In this document: in pieces, positions 46,211-59,100 of the stretch
How the letters are laid out: each line of letters opens with the position of its first letter
How positions within the stretch are numbered: the first letter of the stretch is position 1
Assembly: GCA_030248225.1 (NCBI GenBank)
Contig: JASANE010028482.1
Span: forward strand, 1 to 64,000
DNA from: Trileptium ribeirensis
Lineage: Eukaryota > Nematoda > Enoplea > Enoplida > Thoracostomopsidae
Reading direction: 5' to 3'
Length of the DNA: 64,000 nucleotides
Position numbers and translations under genes: made by a program
Notes under the pieces: model-generated
Database searches by the model: none
What the model saw: only the letters and a program-made list of their open reading frames with translations
Told to the model about the DNA's origin: nothing

Positions 46211-46575
46211 GCGCAACTTTTCAGTCGACTGCTTTCAAGCATCTACATCAAGGCACAATTGAAAATATGATATACACAGGTGCACCTTCTTGTTTTATAT
46301 TATGCTTAATAGATCAAGACTGGGCTGCCGTTCTCGAACCCACCTGAAATTATCTACTGAGAAATTTGTGGGAATTCCAAAACTATCATTGAAGTTTAAC
46401 ACATTGCAGAAAAGTGATTTGTAAGTGAAAAGTGAGAACTATTAGAATTCTTAAATAAATACATTCGGAATAATTTAATGCAATAAAGCTTTTTCTATAT
46501 GCTCATGATGCATAAAAATTTCTTGTGGTGCAGATTTTGGAAGAATCTTTTAATTAAATTTTAGTAAATTGGACC

Positions 46576-46581
46576 TTTATT
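46576..46581 (-). terminator. Polyadenylation signal of the cuticlin gene
   Basis: AATAAA on the minus strand, 18 bases after the stop codon at 46600-46602. Position and sequence fit a nematode cleavage signal. Confidence 0.65.
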
Positions 46582-46599
46582 GTATATACCCACGAAAAA

Positions 46600-47111
46600 T
46601 TACATCCCGTTATAAACAGTTACCAATTTTCGGCTACTTACTGCATCTGATACAATGGATTTTGAATCTGAATTCCGTAACAATGCTGAACTTCGAGTTG
46701 ACGACAAATGTGATTCGGTATCGTGATTGCTTTTTGTGGCTGACGAAGAATCTAGCTCAAAAGGACTCACATCGGACGATATTCCACAAGCTGTGGTTGC
46801 GCTTGATGTTGACCCGGGAGAACTACCTCTGGAATGATTTCCAAACCCATGCCGAATTCCAAAATCGACAAGACCTCTGATGAATATTTTGCGCCGTTGA
46901 CGAAGACACATCCAAACGAGAATAAATAGCAAAAGCAAAATTGCGAGTAAGCCGATAACGATAATCAGTGAAAAACCTAGCGCTGACAAGCAAACTCCTT
47001 CACCTGACGGATAGCCACGGGAACGACGAACCGAGTGTCGTTCTTCGACTATACGTCGACCGGCTTGGAACGAATTCACTTTACGTTGTTGTGACGAATG
47101 ATAATGGTCGC
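46600..47111 (-). CDS. Cuticlin gene, last exon: furin site, membrane helix, tail
   Basis: The acceptor is ATTTCTAG, and GC completes a Gly codon. HSVRRSRGY holds a furin-type RxxR site, then a hydrophobic helix of about 24 residues (ALGFSLIIVIGLLAILLLLF) and a basic stop-transfer RQRRK. The tail is rich in Ser and Gly. Stop at 46600-46602. Confidence 0.9.
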
Positions 47112-50100
47112 CTAGAAATCATTTGCTATTTCAGTTGACCGTTTATTAAATAATGGTTATAAACATGTCATAATGGTTATAATTATAAACATGCTTATAG
47201 CGGCAGCGGGTTGGCCACAGGTGCCGAAGGGTTATCCCGTCGCCGCCCCCCCTTTCCGGCCGGTTGACTCTTTCTGGGACACTAGAAGCCGTCCCCTTTC
47301 CCAGACCCGGATACCCATTAAACCCCGGACCTTGAGCAAGCATGATTATAATTTACACATATAGCATTTCTGGATTATTACAGCAGCCTAGCAGTCTGGA
47401 TTCCTAGCAGTCTGGAAGCAAATACCAATATGACAGCACCCCCCGTCTTACGGCGATGCTGAATCCCCTAATGACCTGACGGATAATTTGATTTAGCAAA
47501 TAATTACAGCCAAAGATTCCGGCTACCTTAACCTTTGGTTCACCTCAGTTTTGAAAGGCTGTTACGGTACAACGTCTAGGATTCTTCGTCAATGCAAACA
47601 ATATCACCATTTCACTTAAGCATTAAACCTGATAGCTAAGCGTAAGAATTGAAGCAACATATGGTGTAATCCGTTGTAAATTTTAGGTGACTTTCGAAAC
47701 CCTTCAGCTGTGTAGGAGATACAATTAGGTAGTGCTTAGTCATTGTCTGTGATTCTATATTGCATCGTAGTGTAAGAAAGTGAAAAACCGATGAGTAAAA
47801 ATCTGAGTCTTTAGAGAATGATAGTCTTATGGGATTTTGCGGGTTTAACAGTTGGTATGCACCAAAAATCTGTCTTATAGCAAGAGTTTGAGCTTTGAGA
47901 ATGTATCTACCGTTCAATTGTTATAGTGTTCACCATCAGGCAACAGTTAGATTTATATAACTGCAAACCCACATTACCATTGCAATGTTTAAAACATTTG
48001 TTTATTAGAATTAGGAATCGAATAAGTATGGCTAGCCATCGTGGTGACATAGATAAGAAAGATAGATAACAGAAAGAAAGAAACATAAATGCCATTTCTA
48101 CTTAGAATGTCTCAGAATATCAAGTTAACTACCGCGGTGCTAAAACCGGGCCACCACTCCCACGTTATCCGACGTTAGTTCGAATCAGGTATGCAGCAGA
48201 TAGAAGAAAGTTGCTGAAAACATGCACAATTTTCCGATGCCTCGCACTGACGCTCACAGCACAAGATAATTTACAGACGTGATCGCTAGAGCGCAAGTTC
48301 GGTTGCAATTCTAGTGAATACGTTATAGACGATTTCTAATCTTCCGCAGATCGTCGGATAAATCGAGATCATGTGCAACTTACACAAAGTATAATGGGAT
48401 TACATAATTTATGTCAACCCGATTTCAATACTAGTGAATAGGCTATGGCTATGGATGATTTTTAAACTCTTACGTTTGTAGCATAAATCTTAATTATATG
48501 CCACCTACACATGGAATATTCGCATTGCATAATTTATCTCAACGCGGTTTCACTTCTAGTGAATAGGCTGTGGACGATTTCTGAAGTCTCACAGATTGCT
48601 CCATAAGCAGGAATTACGCGCGGCTTATGCAAAAGCATTCAGGCTTAAGATCCGAGGTCCCAGGGGTCAGCTGGTCGGTTGAAAAAATGGGGGGCGTCAG
48701 GGACTGTGGAAGTGTGTTTGCGCTCCGTGCTGAGATGGGGTCCGATGTATCAGGGGTAACACTTCCCATGAACATGTATGCGCACGGGATCACCGGATAT
48801 AATGCCCCAATTCTTGCATAATACCTGAATACTGGTGTATATACAGGCTATAAATGTTTCACAAATTTCCCCATAAATTCGTGATTGCTGGGTTTTTGAT
48901 AAATAGATAATTGAAGCGGAGTGATTCTCGATTTTAGCTACGATTTAGCACTTGGCTTGTACTTACAAGGCAACCGAAGCATTAAGAAATACTACACTTT
49001 TACAGTATTACAAATTATTGCAATAAATTTCACTAACCAGGCATGGATCGTATTTCATCAGGTTCCAGGACAACCATTTCCTGACGGATGTCAAGTTCAA
49101 GGTCGTCTCCATATGATCGTTCCGAATTGTTATCGATGTAATCGCGAAGTTTCTGCGGACGATTTGAGATATTACGACGCTGTTTGAGGCGTTGCTGAGT
49201 GCTTGATGGCTTAGGTATTTGACCACGTTTTGATAAGTCTAGTTGTGAGATTTTATTATTATCTATATTTGTCGTCGCACGTGTTGTTGGTTCCAGAGTT
49301 GCTGTATGATCAGGCGGTGAGGATGAGGTGGATGTCTCCAGTTTAGCTGTCGCCGTTGTTCGCTGCTCTTGTTCTAACGTAATCGGTGTGCTGAGGTGCA
49401 CTAACGAGGTTGCTGTTGTACTCGTTGATTCAACCTAAAGTTGATTCTATAAAGTGTCATGATACCATTAAAGATAAGCACTGTTGCATGTGATTTCCGT
49501 TAGCGTGCCATAATTGCTTTGCTTAAAAAGTAAATCTAGATACCAAGAAGAGCAGGACGATTAAATTAAATACGTTGCATTAAAGCGTGAAACCAAAAAC
49601 TGGCTGCGAATTATCCAAGTATATATGTCTTGGTAAATGTTTAAGTTAAATAATTATTAATCTCGTCCAAAAATATGTGCCTTGTCCAGCTTTTGCGGAA
49701 ATCTAAGTATGACGGTACGTATGCATCGTTTTGAAACAGGATATTTGCGTCTTGAACGAACTATCTCGAACTACCAAAAATATGAATCCATAAAATCTCA
49801 ATTGCTAGAATTCGGTTAAAAAATGCCATCTCTTCCCAATGCAATTGGAATGTACCGCCGCATATGCAAGTGTTATGACGTTACAGTTAGAAAAGAATCG
49901 CTTAAACAGCAGGGCAACACATGTCAGTTAAATTCAAATGTATTTACTTACGTTCACAACAATTGTAATATTGAGTATAATGCTCATGTTGCTTCGGCGA
50001 AACCATAGAATTTCCAAACTTTTTAACTAATGTAGCTTTTGGTGGTGAGGGTTAGTTTGTTGAAAAATGCTTATATATACAAATAACAGCGTGATGAAAC

Positions 50101-53100
50101 AATCGTCACTACATATGTCTAGTTTTATAAAAAGCTTCTCGGTCGTCGAATTCCCAACAACAGTACAAATTGAACTTTAATGATACGTGAAAAGAGAAAC
50201 AAACAGGTAAAAAGAAAAGCCTGAATTAGACATCTTAATGCCTAGCTATGTAATAAAATTGAAAAATACCAACCGCCACAAAATATAATTCAGAAAAGAA
50301 CATAAGGCGTTTGGACCGTCCACGTCGCAAACTGCAACTTGTACATAGATAAAAGTAGTAAAAGCCACAACTTGGGGACTATATCTTTGCGGCCAGATAA
50401 TTCAATTAATTATTTTTCTTTTCTATAACGCTGTGAGTTTGGCATAAAACTAACGTATTCAAAGTACGTTGTTTAGTACTATACAATGCTTGTCTAATCT
50501 CGCAAGGCGCTAAACTTTACGCTGATCTGTATGATCGGTTTATATTTCTTTCAATACAATTTAAATAGTAAGTTATTTAACATTTTGTAAAATGTATCTT
50601 ACTTATTTCATAACTTACAGTAAACTTGATATATCCATATTTAGCACAATGAATATGCAACATTTCGCACAATAAATATTTCATGTTTAAGTCCACATGG
50701 TTCCATGCAATACACGATAAATTTTGATCAGATATCTACCAGTTTTATATGATACATCATAGACCTTGGACCTATATTAAGAACGGGCTGCAAGGGAAAT
50801 GAACATACTCATCATACTTGATGAGTGTATCATGTGATGTTCTACACAATTGGATTATGTTTCATTAAATAGAGTAACTGTACGATACTTTGATTTATCA
50901 TTGTAGCATTATCTTTCCATTTCATGTCTAATTCTGTCAATTGGCATCAGCTCGTATTGAAACGCGTTGTGCAAAGTAAAGAAAACGCGTTGCGTACATT
51001 TGCACTCGTGTTATTCGCTCGCTTTGCGAAGTTCCTTGAAGCTGCTGGATAGCTCAGTGGTTCGCATGCGCCGTTCTCACCCATGCGATCGCGGTTATAT
51101 CCACGGCGCCTGCTTGAGTTTGTCATAAGCAAACTAACTTAAGCGCAAACGGTTAAACAATTCTGTATAAAGCTAGATTCAGTTATTTTAAAACTGGCTA
51201 GTTTTCTTGTAAAAGTATTCAGCAGAATCATTGTCCTTAAGATAAATTTTTTAACGAAATTGTATCTTGAGCCCTTTGTCGCATCAATTACTGTGTTTTT
51301 GGACAAGGTTGAACAATCATTAATCGCAGCGGCGGATTGAACCTGGATCTTTTCGTCCCGAGCCTCGTACGCTAGGCGTCACGCTATTTAGGAGCAGTTC
51401 TAAAAGGCACCTCCAAAACACGTCAATAACAATGCGCAAACAACTCGATTAGCACACCGTTCCTTAAAGTACGATATTAAAATTTGAGACTTTATACATG
51501 AAAGGCTTAATCAAGTTTGCTTCTAAATTATTAAAAATCCGTACTTCGTTGTCAGTGCCTGATCCTTGTTCGTCGAGTTCTTCTGTCGGCCAGTATAAAG
51601 CGTTATTTACTGTTCCGTTTCCACTCTCTGTTTCAAAGACTTCGGGCGGAACAATTTTATGATCCATAGAAGTAGCATCGACGCTCTCTTTTTGCCCGTT
51701 CAATTGGTCTAAAGGGATTAAGTCGGTGAACTGAGATCGCGAATCCAAACCACTTCCTGTGACTGATATCAAACCCTCTGATTCAAAACCTGTTAGTGCG
51801 TTTGGGAATAATGACGTTGTTATCGAATGTGATGTAGTTGTATCTGGAATAAATGTTGATAAGCATTGAAGTTCAGCATCAATTTAATTTTTCAACATTA
51901 AAACCTAAGCACAGTTATCTATAAAAATAGAACAAGCGCTGGCATTCGCATATCCCTGAACGCACAAAATATCGCGTACAGAATAAACAATATCTAGGTT
52001 TTGTTCCATACTGCAATTAAAAAACTGCTCAGTATTTCGCACAGCGATTCCAGGAGATTTGGATTATCCCGCATCCACATGAATATTCCGGATAAAGGTG
52101 TCTTTGCTTTTATTTTATACCCGAAACAGTGACAACCTGAACAATTGCATTTTGATGGCTGACACTATTACATTACAACGATACAAAAATGTGAAGTTTT
52201 ATCGATAATAGTCAGAAGCACCATACGTTTAATTAATTACTTCAGCTAGAACGGGGCGATTGGCGATGTTTCTGCATTCAGTTATAGCAAACAATGGCTG
52301 CTAGATTAACCGTCCATGAGCAATGGGTCATTCATACATTAATATATCAATGTTTCTGGTATGATTTAATAGTTTTTTAAATTAAGAACTAACCAGCTAC
52401 CTTGCTGGGATCTCTGAGCGCTGTATTCTGTTTATTTGATAACGCAGAATTTTGTTTTGCTCACAGAAATTGATCACAACGGACATTAATATTTCAAATT
52501 AACTGTTAAATTCAGCACATTTTAATTTAGATTGTTACCCATTTGTTAAGCCAACTAAAACATGATACAAGTCAGACTTGAGCGGAAAACTATAAGGCGA
52601 CCATCGTCTACAGGACAAAAGTGGGAATATATGCATACATACAGGTCTAGTCACTATTCGATAGCGACCTTGTACAAAACTAAAATTGTGTGAAAATTTA
52701 GCTAGTGCATTCGTAATTAGGTAATAAGTACCATGAATAGGTTATTTATATAGTAAATGAATAATTTGAGAGGAAAGGAGGCTAATTATAAATTTGACTA
52801 TAGACTTCTTGTGAAACATAAGAATTTACTCGAGTCTAACCATCAGGATATATACTATTTGAAGATTTTTTAATTTTCATCTAAGATCAACGATCCTCCA
52901 TCGATATAGCCTGATAGCGTATTCCAGCTGTCAACTACTCAAATCGCAAAATTCTACTCATAAACATATCGAAAAACTTAAGTTTGTACAGTTTTTGCTG
53001 TGGCTACGCATTTTATGCTGCTTCAATCCGAAAATATTGCAAGAACTTAACCCTGATTTAAGTATTAAATGTGAGGATATAAAGATCTACTTTTAATCGG

Positions 53101-56100
53101 GAATTTACAGACACGTACGTATTCCATTTAATCAAAAAGCCAAACTCATTGTTGCATTCATGATAATATAACTTTTAGCGGATTTGGTCTTTTTAATTTG
53201 GACCTTTTGATTTCGAAATATAAGGCTTTGTAACCTTTTATTTCTGCGAAGAGAAAACAAAAAATTATTTTATTACTTTTCACAGGTTTTATCAAGAATA
53301 GCAATCATAGTTATTTAGACTCAAGTGCGCTGTACGACGCTCGAAATTGATGAGCGATTTTTAAATTAGGGATGCAGCTATACGGTGACTTCTTTTTCTT
53401 AAAAGGTGCCCCTCTCCGTACTGCCTATATAAGGCAATGAGTACTTGAACATTTACGCGTTTTGAAACCTAAACAATACTTAGTACTGTAATCATAACAC
53501 TAAAGAACACATCCAGTGTATCTGAGTCAAGCTGATTCGCAACTTGCGTGCTATAATATCAGTTGGACTAGAGAATATAGCTTGCGCAATTACTGTTAGC
53601 CAACACCGCAAGGCCCGGGAATGATATATCGGTTAGAGATAAGTCAGAGCTTGAATGAGACCTAATGGTACCTGAGTAAGTATATTATGGTAAATTTTAG
53701 GCAGCTGTAAAGATCTTGTGCATTTCAGAATAAATGGTACCAAACATTAGCTACAACTATAGGTACAAGTACGTAGAATAATGTTTCTTGCATTTCAAAA
53801 AAGGCTTGGCTTAAACAATAGTCGGTACAATAATTTTGTAAAAGCTCTAGCGCGAAAAGTTGTAAGTTTTGAATTTGATATATATTTTCGTATGTTTGTG
53901 GATATATTTTTGTCAGTGAATGTGCTAACAAACCTGAATCGTTATAATTGTTGTCGATTTTGCTGGTCGCGTTCTGGATATCTGGATTTGAATAAGAAAC
54001 GAGAGCGAGGCGCGTGGTTGACGGCTGTGTCATTTCTATTATCTCATCGGGTAAGTTACTGTACGGTTCGTGGCGTGAGTCGGGCAGTGTTTCTTTATCG
54101 TTCTTGATAAACGGACTGAAACAACAAATGTACAAAGGCAATGCTACATATGGCTACATTGAAATTGAAATGATATGTAAACATCAGAGAGTAAATCACT
54201 CATCTATATTGTTTACGGAAATAGTACGACAGAGTAGAAGCACATTTAAGGATTTGAAATTTTATTTAAGCATTTTTTGTAAAAAACGACAATAAAATTC
54301 AAACATAAAGTAAACGATTCTCCATGAATCTTGTAATAACACAAATACCGAAGCAAATTCGGCGTCGAGCCCATGTATACTTGGAAGTTTCAGGCAACGA
54401 TTGCGCGGCTAATTATTTCGAAGATTAGTATCGATAATTTCCATAATTATGGATGTAATAGTTCAATACTCTAACGTTTAATAAATTAAAATATTTCTTT
54501 TGCCTATCGAAAAATTGTCACACACTAATGTCTTTGATTTAAGGGATAAATTTCATCAAATTAAGATGATCAAAATACTAGATCAATATTTATTTCGCTA
54601 AATAACAGGAATTTGGTGTGCTGTGGGAAAACTTTGTTAACTAAAGCTTCGCAATTTGTAAGATGAATCTGCAGTCAGTTTACCTTTTTCCAGCTAAAAC
54701 ATTAAACGCAATATATATTTGTGAATTTCAGTAATACATGTTTCTTTAAATTCAAAGTAATAATCTGTCGAATTTTGAGCAATAATTTTGAGCAACAACG
54801 TTTGAAATCTGTCATATTACAGATACAGTTAGAACATTTATTTATTTAATTCAAACAATCTCTTCAGGGAAAGCCAAGTTATTTGAAATATTTTTGTGTA
54901 CAAAAAATCTCCACCGTCAAAACGATTGAAGCTGGTCCCCAAATCAGTTGTTCTATAAGAAACCCTAACGTCTATTGTTCTTCTATTTTCTATGCCTATC
55001 CAGAATGTGTGGCCAGAAACAAAATTTGATCTACACTAGTGAAGGACAAATTTAATTCCAGCTTGTCTAACCTCTGCCCTTCAATGAGTTGAAGATCATC
55101 ACCCACGTTTAGCGTTTGTTCGGAAGTGGTTGGAAGAGCATTCCACGCTGTCGTAGTTTCGTCATATTCATCGGTTATTTCAGTCACAGATTGCCAGTTC
55201 TCACCCTCGGGTACCAGGGCTTGAGATGTAGCACGCTGCACGGCTTCTCGAGGCAATATCGAAACAGTAGTATAGTTTTGGAGACGAGATGTTTCTGGAT
55301 TATAAGTTGTTTGGTAAAATCCCAAGTCGTTTTCTAGAGGATTTAATCCAAGAGAAGGTTTCGAATCGTCAAAAACGGTGTCTGAAAGACTTTCGGAAGA
55401 TGGCTCTGTAAGTCGACGATTACTGTTTGTTGATCCGATTTCGACGCTTTGGCCTGAGTTTGGACATTTAGGTGGCTGAAGATAGATGTAAATTTTTGAA
55501 AAAGACAAATTTTTTTTCTTGTAAAGTACGGACGTTAGAGTATTTTAATGTCCGTGCTTAATTACACAATAATTTAAAAATATAGAAAGAATTTTACAGT
55601 ATCATCGTAAGTTAATCAATTCGGCATAAATTAATGTATATATGGTATAGCGTTTAACTTATGTTTTATTCGGGATTCACATTATAATGTCCCCACCATT
55701 TGGAACTTATGTACCCCACACAGTGGCAGGCACACCCTAGACTACAGGGTGTCTTAGACACCCCTGTATTTTTAAATAAATTTTCAAATAAATTTCAAAC
55801 AAAGCTAGCTAATAGTTTGGTTTATTTCAGACGGTGTCAATGAACCATCGTTGCTTTTTCGTTTTGCTGAGGGTTTCCGCCACCCCGTGGGGTCATTATA
55901 CATAGGGCCTACAGGATACCCTAGAAACACCGGATTGGCAAGCATAAAACACCGAAATACTACATTGCCAAAATGAGGTATCTAGGGGTGTGCCCGACAC
56001 CCTCATATTTTGTTATATGGTGTGGGTGTCACTGTCACTGTCTTTACGGTATAGTCTACACTACAGGGGGACAAAAGTTCCAACTGTTGGGGACATTATA

Positions 56101-59100
56101 ACGTGAATCCCGCATTAACTGTGAACACATTAAGCAATAAAAAGTTATGGCACTAAGTTGCTCTGAGACGTTTGGGCTTATAACAATCACTTTTAATTAC
56201 TGCCTAGCAACTGTAAACCATGAATAGTACTTCCAGAGCAAAGAATAGTTAATATACTCCATTAATAGATGTAATATAAATTACAATAAAAACAAGATTT
56301 AGGCGATTTTGGAAAGTGAAAATATTTTAACCCTTATATCGGGACGAAATTAATAGTGCAATCATAGAAGCGACTAATGCGCAGGGAAACCTTGAACAAG
56401 GTAGAACCAGCTATTATACAGTGATAAATCATAACAGTTATATGCGTAAACTTTGGCCCTAAAATATTGCTTTTTGTTATCCATTTCGTGATTTGGAAGA
56501 TTTGATTTGATTTGATGAGAAATTTTTTATCGCATAACTACAGCAGTTAACATCTTATAGACGACGGAAGCAACAGAATGCGACTTGATTTTGGTCTAAA
56601 AGTGTGGTGTTATTTAACACCTTCTCATGAAAAAAGAGACTGTGGGCAAATGTTTTTAACGTGCCGATGGTTAAATTTAAATATGAAACATAATAAAGAA
56701 GATTGGCTCGTGAGCTGCAGTCGGTCTTACGACAAGATTTTGCGCTAGTGCCGTAACCGAAAACAATGACTTACCTAACTATCTCCAGAGCGGAATAGTT
56801 TTATTTTATTCACAAAAGATACATTTTAACTTTTTCACATAGTGCTGAAGTTGTTTAAAAACGGTATTGATTCTTGCAACAAACCTTACATAGCCCAGAA
56901 AGAACCGAAAAAATTGTCTAAGCAGCATAGGAGCTCTAAATTGTAAACACTCGAAGATATTACACAAATAATTGATGTTTGCTATTATATATCAATACTC
57001 GGTGATAGACGTCGCTGCTAAAGAGGAGTGTAACACTACTAAGATTTCCCATATCGTAAGCCCACTGCATATCCACCTAACTTCCTGGGATTTGGTGGTC
57101 AAGGACCAGGGGTGGAATGAATTTGGTGAATGGAGGGTGTGACTTTGGTGGTCTAACATCTTAAAGAGGAATGATTTTAATTTGGTGACATAGAAAATTG
57201 GTTTGGCGAAAATCTGGATTACTTGGAAAGGGGCAAGGGTCCAAATCAGTGTTCGTGTATCGTGTTTATAACCTGTCATATGTGTCGGATATCTGAGCGG
57301 CAAAAGGAGGTAAGGTTGAAAAGCATCACGGGCTAGGATATGCGAAATATGCAGAGGCATGCACTCTTCCACAATGTTGGGCCTCAGCGGCTCTTACAAT
57401 CACCTAATAGATAAAACCAAAAGTAAATTAAAACAAATATAGTTATATATTCATCATATGTGCATATAGTGCGGTGGTGGGGTTATCCCTAAGGTTGTGA
57501 CCCTGGCCACCTTTACATGTACCTGTAGGCTCATCCGCGCACGAAAAGTTTCGGCAAATTTGACAAAGGAAAAAGGTTTCGTGAAGGTTACTATAAATTG
57601 GCACACACTCTGAGAAATTTTAGCAAAGCTGGAGAAAATTATGAGTTACTGAAATACTATAAAATCTACCCCATTTTAACTAATCCCCGCCGGACCCACA
57701 GCCGATGAACGTCGCGCATTTATGATACACATCTCCCGCTGACATTGGGAACTATTTTAGCAAAGATGCTGCAAGACACGAAAAAACTCACAATCATCTT
57801 CAGAAATTTCTTAAAGATATATGCACAAAATTCAAAATGTTATCAAAGAGCAAGAGTAGAATTAACACAATTTTTACGTTATTTTTCATAAACAATTTCG
57901 AAACAATATATCATGTTAACCCTTTCATGACCAAACAAGCACATTACATCAGCACGTTTGCCAAGCGTTGTGTTAACTAAGTTGGTGGTGTGGTGTTTGT
58001 GTGCATGTGCGTTCTTATTCGTTCGCTTTTATGGCATTCGTTGCTATTTTTAAGGAACTGTGTAATTGATCCTGATCAGCTTAGAAGTTTTCTTTTGACC
58101 TACACCGCTAGCAATCGTACAACATGGTTTCGATTCCTGGGCTCGATTTTTTCATTCATTGCACGATAGACAAACCAAATTGAACATGAAAGAGCTAAAT
58201 TAGTCTTTATCTGAAAATGTATTTCCAATGTATGGCATCGCTTCAATCATATAATCGATCTTAAATTAATGATTATGTATATCGCGAATAACATAACAAA
58301 TTTTCAGAGTATCGCTTGTAAATTCCGGAGTTGACTGGTCTTCCAGGAACGGTGGAAAACGACTAGCTCACTTACTGTCATTCCAGAACAGGTAAGACCA
58401 CCTTTGAAACAAAGTCGTATCTGGCAGTTGAACAATACATTAATGCGATCGGCAAATTTAAATACGGTTGTCTCTTGTTGTGCTCGAGTAAGATCTCGGG
58501 AGTAAAGCGGTGTTTTCATAACGAATTCGTCAGTGCTACAGCTGAAATCAAAAGGCAAAGATACTGTTATCTTACTGAACCCAGTCGATGCGGGGCGCCA
58601 TCGCCACCTATACAGCGTTCTTAATTCATAACGTAACCGGTAATTATGATCTAAAGCGTAAATTTTCTCCGGAATTCTATAGATGAAGAGCCGTGGTATG
58701 CCATTGTGAGCCTCATATTTGGGTGATTCGCAAAGAGGGCTCCAGATTTTACCGAGTGAAAACAAATATATGGAACATGGTCAGTGGTTTTAGCAAGAAC
58801 TTGATTCGGTTCGATAAAAAGCACATGATTTTGTTTTAGACAGTAACTTCGCTTCCAGGGCTAGTCATCATGGGTGTCAGATACAAATAATAAGCCTGAA
58901 GGTGCGCCTCAAGCTCTTCATAATAAGAGTGACGGCAAAAAAGTGGAGAAGCCGTCATTTTGTAATAACCTATCAGTTAATTTTCTCACGTTTATCAGTG
59001 AAAAGTGAAAGAGGCAACCTTCTTCCTGCCTCTATACGCCCAGGCTTCTATAGATAATGCAAAATTTGATACAAAAAAGATGAGATGAAAAAGGAACATT

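Larger units (their letters stand above)
43464..46575. other. Intergenic stretch downstream of the cuticlin gene
   Basis: No confident gene. Around 44040-44470 the sequence is less AT-biased. A small hairpin (CAGCAAAC...GTTTGCTG) lies near 44151, and a 69-codon frame at 44261-44470 has no recognisable motif. tRNA-like remnants lie near 45725-45800 and 46111-46210. Confidence 0.4.

Noticed and set aside
46018..46347. Overlapping frames on both strands near 46.1 kb
   Set aside because: They overlie a tRNA-derived repeat with A- and B-box-like sequences.
50990..51130. A functional tRNA gene, from the GGATAGCTCAGTGGTTCGC region
   Set aside because: The second half does not form an anticodon and T arm with a matching acceptor stem; the shared leader points to a SINE.
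56992..57372. 126-codon minus-strand frame in a cuticlin intron
   Set aside because: No motif, no required phase gap, and the ZP domain is complete without it.
58544..58765. In-frame extension upstream of the FADRINVLF exon
   Set aside because: A strong TTTCAG acceptor and the phase match with the exon at 59319-59397 show it is intron; the extension has no ZP similarity.
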